DNA of 64,000 bases, taken from positions 1 through 64,000 of the forward strand of contig NZ_JADMVE010000003.1 of NCBI RefSeq assembly GCF_015547515.1. Reading direction: 5' to 3'. Position 1 is the stretch's first letter, and the number at the start of each line of letters is the position of its first letter. This DNA is from Eubacterium sp. 1001713B170207_170306_E7 (GTDB lineage: Bacteria; Bacillota; Clostridia; Eubacteriales; Eubacteriaceae). Of the stretch, positions 34,833 through 43,254 are shown piece by piece. A model generated the notes under the pieces. The model ran no database searches and was not told where the DNA came from. It saw nothing but the letters and a program-made list of their open reading frames with translations. Made by a program: the position numbers and the translations under genes.

Positions 34833-35530
34833 GCAATGAACAACTGTTTACGACCTATCAGGTTGTTTATGAGGATTTGAAAGATAAAATTCTGGACAAA
34901 ACGTTTCAACCCGGGGAAAAGCTGCCCTCCTTCAGTGAGCTGTGCGAGATCTATAACGTGAGCAATATAACAGTCCGCAGGAGTATTGAGCTGCTGCGTC
35001 AAAACGGCTATGTCCATTCCAAGCCGAGAATTGGTAATTTTGTAAATGAAATTAAGAATGAGGTCTATGCTCTGCGCTATAACCAGCGAACCTCCATGAA
35101 ACATGAGCCGACAGACGTAAAGGTTCTCTCGGTCGATTCGGTCGATCTCGAAGAGATGAAGCAGTACACCAAGGTGCGGCCAAACCGGCGCGCCAGGTGT
35201 ATTAAGATCGCCCGTATACACTATTTTGGACAGCTGCCTGTTATGTATGAGCTGATTTTTATCCTGCACAACCCGCGGCTTAACATCCATTCCTATAACG
35301 AGGAACGCTGGATCAATGACGGTATCAGCGTCATTAACAATTATGACATCAATAAAAAATTTTATCTGTCTGTCGATAACCACTGTGGACCGGTAAAGGA
35401 TAAACTCTATCTGGAAGCTGAGGACAGTATGTTTCGCATCCTTATCGAGTACTACACAAAACAAAACCGTTTTGCGGGCATTTCCGTGAGCTTTGCCAGC
35501 TGTGATGATATAGATTTTCGGATTTCGTAA
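34829..35530 (+). CDS. GntR-family regulator (HutC/UTRA type), second
   Basis: A 233-residue paralogue-type regulator: HTH YEDLKDKILDKTFQPGEKLPS...VSNITVRRSIELL and a divergent UTRA-like C-terminus. The start overlaps the first regulator as ATGA, with AAAGGAG ahead. Two different GntR regulators in one operon is unusual; they may bind the repeated sites as different dimers or respond to two related substrates, matching the two mttB genes downstream. Confidence 0.85.
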   Translation: MSNEQLFTTYQVVYEDLKDKILDKTFQPGEKLPSFSELCEIYNVSNITVRRSIELLRQNGYVHSKPRIGNFVNEIKNEVYALRYNQRTSMKHEPTDVKVLSVDSVDLEEMKQYTKVRPNRRARCIKIARIHYFGQLPVMYELIFILHNPRLNIHSYNEERWINDGISVINNYDINKKFYLSVDNHCGPVKDKLYLEAEDSMFRILIEYYTKQNRFAGISVSFASCDDIDFRIS

Positions 35531-35546
35531 AAATTTATAAATTTTC

Positions 35547-35575
35547 TTGACAACGCATACAAAAGGTGTTAATCT
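35547..35575 (+). promoter_or_regulatory. Promoter of the mttB-MFS-MFS-mttB operon
   Basis: TTGACA (35547-35552), 17-bp spacer, TAATCT (35570-35575). The start would be near 35582, leaving a long leader of about 170 nt that contains both operator copies. Confidence 0.75.
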
Positions 35576-35608
35576 TATCTCAGAAATTATCGTTAGAGTA
35601 ATTCAATT

Positions 35609-35627
35609 GAGTATAACATGTTATATA
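35609..35627. promoter_or_regulatory. Operator-like site A (GntR regulon)
   Basis: GAGTATAACATGTTATATA, containing the perfect 14-bp palindrome TATAACATGTTATA (35612-35625). It lies downstream of the predicted start of the mttB promoter. The 17 bases CAATTGAGTATAACATG at 35604-35620 recur exactly at 35677-35693. A closely matching site overlaps the corrinoid-protein promoter. Confidence 0.65.
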
Positions 35628-35681
35628 TATTTAAATGGAAAGGAGATGGTTTTTTAAGAGGCTTATTTTTTTATAGCAATT

Positions 35682-35700
35682 GAGTATAACATGATATTTA
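35682..35700. promoter_or_regulatory. Operator-like site B (GntR regulon)
   Basis: GAGTATAACATGATATTTA, a second copy 73 bp (about seven helical turns) after site A. The left half is identical to site A and the right half is degenerate. The spacing would allow looping or cooperative binding. Confidence 0.6.
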
Positions 35701-35751
35701 TAATATCTTTGTAAATTGAATTGATTGATTATTAAAATTTAGGGGAGAATC

Positions 35752-37158
35752 ATGAAGTTAAATTATTTAATTGGTACAGATCAAGAGGTACAGCGTATAC
35801 ACGAGACAAGCCTGAAGATTTTGTCAGAGATAGGTGTGTCCTTTCGGTGTGAAGCGGCCTTTGATATTTTCAGGAAGCATGGAGCCAGGGTAGAGAACGG
35901 AATCGTCTATATGGATGAAAAGCTTGTAGAGAATGCGCTGTCCAGTTTGCCGAAAACTTATGAGTGGTATGACCGACTTGGAAATAAGATTATCATCGGC
36001 AACAAGGTTACTCATAATGCGCCGTCCTATGGCCCAATGTATGTCTGCCAGAACGGGAAGTATGAGCTGTCGAGCCACAGACATCTGGTCAATTTTCACA
36101 AGTTGCATGAGACCAGTAGAGTCATTGACATCTCAAATCCAAACGTTATTGATGTGTCTTACGTCCACGGCGCGGCGCGGGAAAAGTACCGCTTGGGCAT
36201 TGCTTTGAAATACTGCCAGAAGCCCTTGATGGGCCTGGTAGAAGGCAAGGCTGTTGCGACAGAGAGCCTTGAGACTATGTGTCGTTTTTATGGCCTGGAG
36301 GATGTCAGAAGACAGATTATCGCCACTGGGCTGATCGACACAATGGGGCCGATGCAGATGTCTACAGCGATGTCAGAGGCTCTGATCACATATGCAGAGC
36401 TGGGACAGGCGGTGATTATCTGTGCGGGACAGACCTTTGGCGTCACCACGCCGCAGTCCATGGCCGGGGTCTATACTCTGGGAAACTCCATGATCCTGGC
36501 AGCCATGGTTTTAGCCCAGCTGGCCCGGCCAGGCACACCGGTTGTCTATTGCGGGAAATTTGACTCGTCGGATATGCGGCTGCGTTCAGCGGCTGCCTAT
36601 GGGGGGATAGAGGCCATGCTTGCCTGCGCCACCTCAAGAAGAATGGCAGACTTTTATGGTGTGCCGCTGCACAGCGGCACGAGCAATACGGATTCCAAAC
36701 TTATGGATTATCAGGCAGGGGCCGAGTCATTTATGAATCTTCTGACAGCTTATCTGCTAAAGGTTGAATGCCAGGTACATGCCTGCGGATTGCTGGACTC
36801 AATGAACTCCATCGGCTATGAGAAGTTTATTCTGGATGAAGAAAAAATAGAGTCACTGAAGCATCTGATGGAAGGCTATGAGATCGATGACTCGACGATT
36901 ATGTTCGATTCCATCTTAAAGACAGGGCCGACAGGACAGCACTTTGAAAGAACTCAGAAGTCCTACCGGAAAGATTTTATCATGCCAAGGCTTTCGATCC
37001 GTGACAACCACAACAGCTGGATGCAGGCAGGTTGCCCATCTGCTGAGTCGCTGGCGACAAAAGAATGGCAGCGGCGGCTGGAGGAATATACAATGCCTGA
37101 GCTGTCCGGGGAGCAGGCGGAAATTCTTGATACACTCATTCCTGAAGAATATCGTTAA
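35752..37158 (+). CDS. MttB-superfamily methyltransferase (non-pyrrolysine), copy 1
   Basis: A 468-residue member of the trimethylamine methyltransferase MttB family. It lacks an in-frame amber codon and so belongs with the non-Pyl group (MtgB, MtpB, MtcB and relatives) that demethylates quaternary amines such as betaines and carnitine. Family landmarks: ESLETMCRFYGLED, GLIDTMGPMQMST, RPGTPVVYCGKFDS, NTDSKLMDYQAGAE. It would methylate the corrinoid protein encoded at 33499. About two thirds identical by eye to the 39884-41290 copy. Substrate unknown; the neighbouring carriers suggest a small imported quaternary amine. Confidence 0.92.
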   Translation: MKLNYLIGTDQEVQRIHETSLKILSEIGVSFRCEAAFDIFRKHGARVENGIVYMDEKLVENALSSLPKTYEWYDRLGNKIIIGNKVTHNAPSYGPMYVCQNGKYELSSHRHLVNFHKLHETSRVIDISNPNVIDVSYVHGAAREKYRLGIALKYCQKPLMGLVEGKAVATESLETMCRFYGLEDVRRQIIATGLIDTMGPMQMSTAMSEALITYAELGQAVIICAGQTFGVTTPQSMAGVYTLGNSMILAAMVLAQLARPGTPVVYCGKFDSSDMRLRSAAAYGGIEAMLACATSRRMADFYGVPLHSGTSNTDSKLMDYQAGAESFMNLLTAYLLKVECQVHACGLLDSMNSIGYEKFILDEEKIESLKHLMEGYEIDDSTIMFDSILKTGPTGQHFERTQKSYRKDFIMPRLSIRDNHNSWMQAGCPSAESLATKEWQRRLEEYTMPELSGEQAEILDTLIPEEYR

Positions 37159-37233
37159 TGTTGGACTTACCGGGCGGCGGGATTATCCGGGCCGCTTGAT
37201 AAGCACTGTTTTACTAAACAAAAAGGAGTAAAA

Positions 37234-38538
37234 ATGAAAAATTCTAAGTTAAAAAGCATCCTTCAGTTTATTGTGCTCTGCGCCGGGGGAAATGCAATCT
37301 TTTATGTTATTTTTATGCGAAGCAGCTTCTACGAAGCTTTTCTGGAAGCCTTCACGATGACAAATGAGCAGTTCGGCGTTTTGTTCAGCTGCTATGCCTG
37401 GGTTGCTGTCGCAACCTATTTCCTGGGAGGGATCGTGGCCGATAAAGTTTCTACAAAGGTGCTGATGGTCATATCTTTTGCGGGAACCGGTCTGCTTAAT
37501 ATTTGGTTTGGTACCTTTCCTAAGTACGAGACAGCGTTGTTAATCTATGCGCTGATGGGCGTCACAACAACGCTGACCTTCTGGGCAGCTTTGCTGAAGG
37601 CCACAAGACAGTTTGGTCAGAGTGTGGGCAGTGAGAGTAAGGCCTTTGGCGGGCTGGAAGCCGGTAAAGCCATATTTGAAGTCATCTTTGGAACACTGGC
37701 GGTTTTTCTGTTTACAAAATTTGCTGTTATGTCAGCAGGGCTCCGCTTTGTCATCTTCATGTACGGTGGCATTTTAATCCTGCTGGCGATCATCTCACTG
37801 TTTGTTTTTGATAACGGTACGGGTGACGAGGCAGTTATCAGTGAGGAAAGCCCCTTTAAGCTGCTGCTCCAATGCCTGAAAAATGTGGATATTTGGATAT
37901 GTGCCCTGATGGGTGCCGGAGCCTATGCCATCGGGAGCACCCTTGGCTCATACTGTGGTGATATTGTTGGCTCAAACTATGGCGCTACTATTGCCGTTAT
38001 GGGATATGTTGGGGTCATGACCGCTTATTTCAAACCCTTTGGCGGGCTGGGCGCTGGCTGGTTCGGCGATAAATTTGGACCGAGTGCGGTGCTGTTAATT
38101 TTGAGCATTGTCCTGACAGGCTTTGCCATTGTTTTTGCTTTCCTGCCCACTGGACCGGAATATATTTGGCTGTTCTTAGTCCTTTTCGCAGTCGAGATTG
38201 TGTGTACAGGCGCTTTCAGAAGCCAGAAATATGCGACTATTAAGGAAGCGCGGGTGCCGATGTCTTTGTCTGGGACAGCTTTCGGCTTTATGGCCACCAT
38301 TATTTATGCGTCAGATGCCTTTTTGCCACCAGTAATCGGCCGTTTTCTGGATACCTATGACTCAGTGACTGCTTACCGCTACACTATGCTGATACTGGCA
38401 GGATTTGGTCTGCTGTCTGTTGTGCTGTGTCTAATTTTCAGATACCGCAATAAAAACAATATTAAAGAGATTTTAGTTGAGGAGAGAGAGGCTAAGGTCC
38501 TTCGCAAAGAATCCAAACAAAAAAGCGCCCAGGTTTGA
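37234..38538 (+). CDS. MFS transporter, copy 1 of an adjacent pair
   Basis: A 434-residue twelve-helix carrier beginning with a conserved FIVLCAGGNAIFYVIFMRSS helix; MFS signature in GGIVADKVSTKVLM. Closely similar along its length to the next gene, pointing to local duplication. AAAAGGAG ribosome-binding site. Position between two mttB genes implies uptake of the methylated substrate or export of the demethylated product. Confidence 0.88.
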   Translation: MKNSKLKSILQFIVLCAGGNAIFYVIFMRSSFYEAFLEAFTMTNEQFGVLFSCYAWVAVATYFLGGIVADKVSTKVLMVISFAGTGLLNIWFGTFPKYETALLIYALMGVTTTLTFWAALLKATRQFGQSVGSESKAFGGLEAGKAIFEVIFGTLAVFLFTKFAVMSAGLRFVIFMYGGILILLAIISLFVFDNGTGDEAVISEESPFKLLLQCLKNVDIWICALMGAGAYAIGSTLGSYCGDIVGSNYGATIAVMGYVGVMTAYFKPFGGLGAGWFGDKFGPSAVLLILSIVLTGFAIVFAFLPTGPEYIWLFLVLFAVEIVCTGAFRSQKYATIKEARVPMSLSGTAFGFMATIIYASDAFLPPVIGRFLDTYDSVTAYRYTMLILAGFGLLSVVLCLIFRYRNKNNIKEILVEEREAKVLRKESKQKSAQV

Positions 38539-38585
38539 ATCCATGTGTTAAAAAAACCAATGGATAAATGTAAAGGGAGTTAATT

Positions 38586-39860
38586 ATGAAAAGGCAAAGG
38601 ATCAGAAGTGTTTTGCAGTTTATAGTATTGTGCTCCGGCGGAAACGCGATCTACTATGTGGTTTATATGCGGAGCAGTTATTACAATGCTTTTCTAGAAG
38701 CTTTCACGATGACGAATGAGCAGTTCGGTGTTTTATTCAGCTGTTATGCATGGGTAGCGACTCTGACATACTTTCTGGGTGGCATTGTGGCTGATAAATT
38801 TTCACCGCGAAAACTTCTGACAATTTCTTTTCTGGGAACCGGTCTGCTGAACCTCTGGTTCGGTACCTTTCCGCCCTACAATGTAGCGATTGTGATATAT
38901 GCGTTGCTGGGCATCACTACAACACTCACCTTTTGGGCCGCTTTGATTAAAGCGACAAGACAGTTTGGACGAAATGTAGGCAGTGAAAGCAAAGTGTATG
39001 GGGGACGAGAAGCAGGAGCTTCGTTTTTCGAGGTGCTTGTCGGAACTTTTGCGGCTTGGATGTTCACACACTTTGTATCGCTATCCATGGGGCTACGCTT
39101 TGTTATATTTTTATATGGCGGCATTTTGATGTTTCTGGCCATAGCATCCTGGTTTGTCTTCACAGACGATCTGGAAAACGATGAGAATATTAACGATGAG
39201 AAGCCCTGGAAAATCATCCTCCGCTGCCTTAAAAATGCCGATATCTGGCTCATTGCCATCATCGCGCTGGGAGGGTATACGATTGGGAGCACCATCGGAT
39301 CTTACGGCAGCTCCATTGCCAATTTGAACTTTGGGGCTTCTGTAGCATCAATGGCCTTTATCGGCATGCTGACAGCTTATTTTAAGCCGGTTGGGGCTTT
39401 GGCCTCTGGTTTCTTCGGCGACCGGATGGGCGCGAGTAGATCAATGCTGTGGCTGATCAGCCTGCTGATTATCTGTGCGCTGGTGATTGGCTATATACCA
39501 GGAGGCGGTGCGAGTCTGTATCTGTTTATCATTGTATTTATTATTGAAATCATATTGACGGGCGCGGTCAGAGGACAGCTCTATGCGCCGCTGAATGAAG
39601 CGGATATTCCGATGAAATTCTCGGGAACCGCCATCGGGCTTATCTCCACCGTCGCTTATGCGTCCGATGCCTTTTTACCGCCAGTGATCGGAAAGCTGCT
39701 GGACACCTATCCGTCGGGTATGGCTTACCGGTATGTAATGCTGATGCAGGTGGGCTTTGGCGTTATGGCTGTTATCGCGCTTCTAATCTTTATGAAGCGA
39801 AACAAAAAACGTATCCGGCTGCTGGCAGAGGAAGAACAGAAAAAGAGAAAGAAGAACTAA
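38586..39860 (+). CDS. MFS transporter, copy 2 of an adjacent pair
   Basis: A 424-residue paralogue of the preceding carrier. Shared stretches include EAFTMTNEQFGVLFSCYAWV and FWAAL.KATRQFG..VGSESK. The C-termini (after YASDAFLPPVIGKLLDT) are also alike. AAAGGGAG precedes the ATG. The pair may split uptake and release, or serve two related substrates. Confidence 0.88.
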   Translation: MKRQRIRSVLQFIVLCSGGNAIYYVVYMRSSYYNAFLEAFTMTNEQFGVLFSCYAWVATLTYFLGGIVADKFSPRKLLTISFLGTGLLNLWFGTFPPYNVAIVIYALLGITTTLTFWAALIKATRQFGRNVGSESKVYGGREAGASFFEVLVGTFAAWMFTHFVSLSMGLRFVIFLYGGILMFLAIASWFVFTDDLENDENINDEKPWKIILRCLKNADIWLIAIIALGGYTIGSTIGSYGSSIANLNFGASVASMAFIGMLTAYFKPVGALASGFFGDRMGASRSMLWLISLLIICALVIGYIPGGGASLYLFIIVFIIEIILTGAVRGQLYAPLNEADIPMKFSGTAIGLISTVAYASDAFLPPVIGKLLDTYPSGMAYRYVMLMQVGFGVMAVIALLIFMKRNKKRIRLLAEEEQKKRKKN

Positions 39861-39883
39861 TTTAACAACGAGGAGACAAGAGA

Positions 39884-41290
39884 ATGAAGCTAAACTATTC
39901 GATAGGAACAGACCAGGAGATTGAAAGGATTCATGAGGAGAGCCTGAGAATTTTATCAGAGGTCGGCGTGGTTTTTCACTGTGAGGAGGCCATTGAGATT
40001 TTTAGGAATTATGGCGCGAAGGTTGAAAATGACATTGTCTATATCGACAAAAAAATGGTTGATGAAGCCCTTACGTCTGTACCGCAGACCTTTGACTGGT
40101 ATGGACGTGACGGTGATAAGATCACAGTGGGTGATGGAAAAACAAAAAATGTTCCTGCCTACGGGCCCATTTATGTTTTAAAAGAAGGCAGCTATGAAAA
40201 AGCAAGCCATGAGCATCTGGTTAACTTTCACAAGCTCCATGAAACCAGTAAAATAATGGATGTATCAAATCCAAATGTTATTGATGTATCCTACATTCCG
40301 CCAGATATCAGAGAGCGGTACCGCCTTGGTGTGGCGCTTGAGTACTGTACCAAACCGATGATGGGACTGGTCGAAGGCAAAGAGGTGGCAGAAGAAAGCC
40401 TTGAGATGATGCGCCGCTTTTATGGTGTAGATCATCTGGGTGACAGGATCATCGCCGCTGGCCTGATTGACACAATGGGGCCGATGCGCCTTTCAACCTC
40501 GATGGCAGAGGCGTTGATTACCTACTCACGCAGCGGGCAGGCGTTGATTATCTGCAGTGGGCAGACCCTCGGTATTACTGCGCCGCAGTCTATGGCAGGC
40601 ACCTTTATCTTAGGCAATGCTATGATCCTGGCATCCATTGTGCTGTCGCAGATTGTACGGCCGGGCACTCCGGTCGTCTATTGCGGAAAATTTGATTCTG
40701 CTGATATGCGTCTGTCCTCTGGAGCGGCCTACGGTGGTATTGAGAGCCTGTGGAGTGCGGCGACCTCAGCGCGGATGGCCCGTTATTATAATGTGCCGTT
40801 GCATACCGGTGCGGGCAATACAGACTCTAAGCTCATGGACTATCAGGCAGGTGCAGAAACCTTTATGAACCTGTTTTCGGCTTATGCGCTGGATACAGAC
40901 TGCCTTGTGCACGCCTGCGGTACGCTGGACTCCTTTAATTCCATCGGCTATGAAAAATATATTTTAGACGAAGAAAAAATTGAATCACTGGAGCATCTGA
41001 AGCAGGGCTACGAGGTTAATGAAAAGACTGTGATGTTTGATTCCATCAAAAAGACCGGCCCCTCCGGCCAGCATTTTGAGCGGACACAAAAGTCCTATCG
41101 TACTGATTTTATCATGCCGAAGCTTTCGATCCGGGATAACCATAACAGCTGGATACAGGCAGGCTGTCCGTCGGCAGAATCGCTGGCGACAGAGGTTTGG
41201 AAGAAACGCTTAGAAGAATACGTTAAGCCAGACTTTAACAAGGAGCAAAGAAACATTTTGGATGACTTGCTGCCCGAAAAATACCGTTAA
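39884..41290 (+). CDS. MttB-superfamily methyltransferase (non-pyrrolysine), copy 2
   Basis: A 468-residue close paralogue of the 35752-37158 protein, same length and same start (MKLNY.IGTDQE). No in-frame amber codon. Conserved block NTDSKLMDYQAGAE and C-terminal GQHFERTQKSYR.DFIMP. Differences cluster in residues ~75-110 and ~200-260, which may alter substrate choice. Co-transcribed last in the mttB-MFS-MFS-mttB operon, ending at a terminator. Confidence 0.92.
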   Translation: MKLNYSIGTDQEIERIHEESLRILSEVGVVFHCEEAIEIFRNYGAKVENDIVYIDKKMVDEALTSVPQTFDWYGRDGDKITVGDGKTKNVPAYGPIYVLKEGSYEKASHEHLVNFHKLHETSKIMDVSNPNVIDVSYIPPDIRERYRLGVALEYCTKPMMGLVEGKEVAEESLEMMRRFYGVDHLGDRIIAAGLIDTMGPMRLSTSMAEALITYSRSGQALIICSGQTLGITAPQSMAGTFILGNAMILASIVLSQIVRPGTPVVYCGKFDSADMRLSSGAAYGGIESLWSAATSARMARYYNVPLHTGAGNTDSKLMDYQAGAETFMNLFSAYALDTDCLVHACGTLDSFNSIGYEKYILDEEKIESLEHLKQGYEVNEKTVMFDSIKKTGPSGQHFERTQKSYRTDFIMPKLSIRDNHNSWIQAGCPSAESLATEVWKKRLEEYVKPDFNKEQRNILDDLLPEKYR

Positions 41291-41309
41291 AAAGCAACAA
41301 AACAGTTCT

Positions 41310-41343
41310 GCGCTGTGACGATGGTCACGGCGCTTCTTTTTTA
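41310..41343 (+). terminator. Terminator after the second mttB
   Basis: gcgctgtgac (41310-41319) pairs with gtcacggcgc (41324-41333) around GATG, followed by ttctttttt. Ends the mttB-MFS-MFS-mttB operon. Confidence 0.9.
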
Positions 41344-41384
41344 GCCTTGTTATAATTTTCACAAAAGAGTTAGGAGGTTAACAT

Positions 41385-42155
41385 ATGTTTTTAGAAGCGT
41401 TTACAAGTGTGCAGAAGGCAGCTGTGGCCAAAATCGGGCTGCTGAAAAAGAACCCCCTGGGCTATTTTGTGGCAGCCATGCTGGCCGGTGCTTTCATTGG
41501 GTTTGGTGTTTTATTAAGTTTTACCATCGGCGGACTGCTGAGCGGAGAGCCCTATGTCAAGATTGTCATGGGAACAGCCTTTGGCGTTGCCTTGAGTCTG
41601 GTGGTTATCGCCGGAGCAGAGCTTTTTACAGGAAACAATATGGTCATGGCAGCAGGGCTTATGACAAAATCGGTCACCATGGCGGATACCTTGAAGCTGT
41701 GGGGAGTCTGCTGGCTTGGCAATCTGGCAGGCTCTGTGCTGCTGGCCCTTATTTTCTGGGGAGCCGGCTTTGCAGCCGGGCCGGTCGGTGAGTTTATTGC
41801 AGCGTCGGCAGCGGCTAAGATGGGTCTTTCCCTTATACCCTTGTTCTTGAGAGGCGTTCTGTGTAATGTGCTGGTTTGTCTGGCTGTGTGGTGCGGCTTC
41901 AAATGCAAATCGGAAAGCGGGAAGCTTATTATGATTTTCTGGTGCCTTTTTGCCTTTATCACGACGGGCTTTGAGCACAGCATCGCGAATATGACACTGC
42001 TGACAATCTCCCTGCTTGCGCCCATGGAAGCAGCGGTCAGTATCGGTGGCTACGTGTATAATCTAATCGTCGTAACCCTTGGCAATATGGTTGGCGGTAT
42101 TCTCTTTGTGGCAATTCCGTATTATCTCATTTCTAAAAAGAAAGAAACAGCATAG
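41385..42155 (+). CDS. Formate/nitrite transporter family channel
   Basis: A 256-residue FNT-family pentameric channel with six helices. Family motifs: GAELFTGNN in the third segment and TGFEHSIANM with the central His. In an acetogen, formate is the likely permeant (FocA/FdhC type), but nitrite or hydrosulfide relatives cannot be excluded. TAGGAGG ribosome-binding site, and a TATAAT at 41351 just after the previous terminator suggests its own promoter. Ends at a bidirectional terminator shared with the LysR gene. Confidence 0.9.
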   Translation: MFLEAFTSVQKAAVAKIGLLKKNPLGYFVAAMLAGAFIGFGVLLSFTIGGLLSGEPYVKIVMGTAFGVALSLVVIAGAELFTGNNMVMAAGLMTKSVTMADTLKLWGVCWLGNLAGSVLLALIFWGAGFAAGPVGEFIAASAAAKMGLSLIPLFLRGVLCNVLVCLAVWCGFKCKSESGKLIMIFWCLFAFITTGFEHSIANMTLLTISLLAPMEAAVSIGGYVYNLIVVTLGNMVGGILFVAIPYYLISKKKETA

Positions 42156-42182
42156 TTTGCCAGTTATCTCCCTCGTTCAAAA

Positions 42183-42212
42183 ACGCCTGAGTACAGCGCT
42201 CAGGTGTTTTTT
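42183..42212. terminator. Bidirectional terminator between FNT and LysR genes
   Basis: acgcctgag (42183-42191) pairs with ctcaggtgt (42199-42207) with a T run after it and an A run before it, between convergent genes. Confidence 0.85.
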
Positions 42213-42216
42213 GCCG

Positions 42217-43101
42217 TTATAGGGAAAAGCTGGCTTTTGTGAGCTCAATAAAAAGCTTGAGCAAGGGGGCTTTTTTCTTTCCCTTGTAATACAGACCATA
42301 GGAAACAGCCCTTGCCGGGGCGTAGGGAATATAGGCCAGCTCAGGATCACGGCTTGGGAGCAGATCGGGCAGAAGGGAGAAACCCAGACCGGCCTTTACC
42401 AGGGTGCAGGCCTCGTCGATATTTTCAGAAAAGTAGGAATTTGCCGGCGAGAAATTGGATGCCTCTTTCTGCTGAAAAGTCGAAATATCAGAAAAAACCG
42501 GCACCGGCGGCTGGCAGAGCACGATGCTGAGCTCCTTAAGCTCGGTCTGAGATACAGACGGCTGTCCTGCGAGGGGATGGTCCTTTGGCAGGACACAGGC
42601 AATGGGTGCTTTGATAAGCTCGACATAGCTGAGACGGAGTTTATCGGTTTTTTCATTTTTGAATTCGAACATGACGTCAATGGTCTCGTCGGTCAGGAGA
42701 TTAGCGAGGGCGTGAAAGGGAACCATTTTAATAATAGGGTGCAGCAGGGGAACCTGTCTTTTCATTTCCTTAATAATACCCGGAAGAAAAGCGAGTTCCA
42801 TTCTGCTGTGGAACCCCATAGCAAAAAAGGAGAGCTTATCTGTACTGTCATCGTGAAGCCGCATTTTTGATATTCTCATAAGCGACAGGATATTTTTGGC
42901 GTCGGAAAAAAAGCTCAGTCCAGCCTGTGTTAAGGATACGGAACGTGTAGTGCGGTGAAAAAGCTTCACGTTTAACTCTGCCTCCAGGGTGTGTATTTGG
43001 TGGGTAACTGAGGGCTGTGTGATGTGCAGGGCTTCCGCCGCCCGGGCGAAGTTCAGGTTTTCTGCGACCTGCATAAAGCATTCGAGCTGTGTGCTGTTCA
43101 T
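42217..43101 (-). CDS. LysR-family regulator
   Basis: A 294-residue LTTR: N-terminal HTH (LECFMQVAENLNFARAAEALHITQPSVTHQIHTLEAEL) and a C-terminal periplasmic-binding-like effector domain. Divergent from a two-gene ABC exporter; by the usual LTTR pattern it should control that operon and itself. A 12-bp palindrome, TTTATCGATAAA (43116-43127), lies just upstream of its start codon. Confidence 0.9.
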   Translation of the reverse strand: MNSTQLECFMQVAENLNFARAAEALHITQPSVTHQIHTLEAELNVKLFHRTTRSVSLTQAGLSFFSDAKNILSLMRISKMRLHDDSTDKLSFFAMGFHSRMELAFLPGIIKEMKRQVPLLHPIIKMVPFHALANLLTDETIDVMFEFKNEKTDKLRLSYVELIKAPIACVLPKDHPLAGQPSVSQTELKELSIVLCQPPVPVFSDISTFQQKEASNFSPANSYFSENIDEACTLVKAGLGFSLLPDLLPSRDPELAYIPYAPARAVSYGLYYKGKKKAPLLKLFIELTKASFSL

Positions 43102-43115
43102 AAAGATCTCCTTGA

Positions 43116-43127
43116 TTTATCGATAAA
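43116..43127. promoter_or_regulatory. Palindrome in the LysR/ABC divergent region
   Basis: TTTATCGATAAA, a perfect 12-bp palindrome 14 bp upstream of the lysR ATG, containing the T-N11-A pattern within ttgatttatcgataaa. Possible autoregulatory site; AT-rich context makes chance occurrence possible. Confidence 0.35.
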
Positions 43128-43254
43128 ATTTTTCTTTGTTTATTAATTGATGTTCTTAATTAATGATAACATTTTTTGAATTTACTTTCAATGTAATTTG
43201 TAGTTTAATAATATGTAAAACAATAAAAACAACAAACCTTGAAAGGAAGAAAAA

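Noticed and set aside
35752-41290. Possible pyrrolysine-type MttB with in-frame amber codon
   Set aside because: All three mttB frames (35752, 39884, and 59793 on the minus strand) run uninterrupted to a normal C-terminus, with no internal TAG and no Pyl genes nearby.
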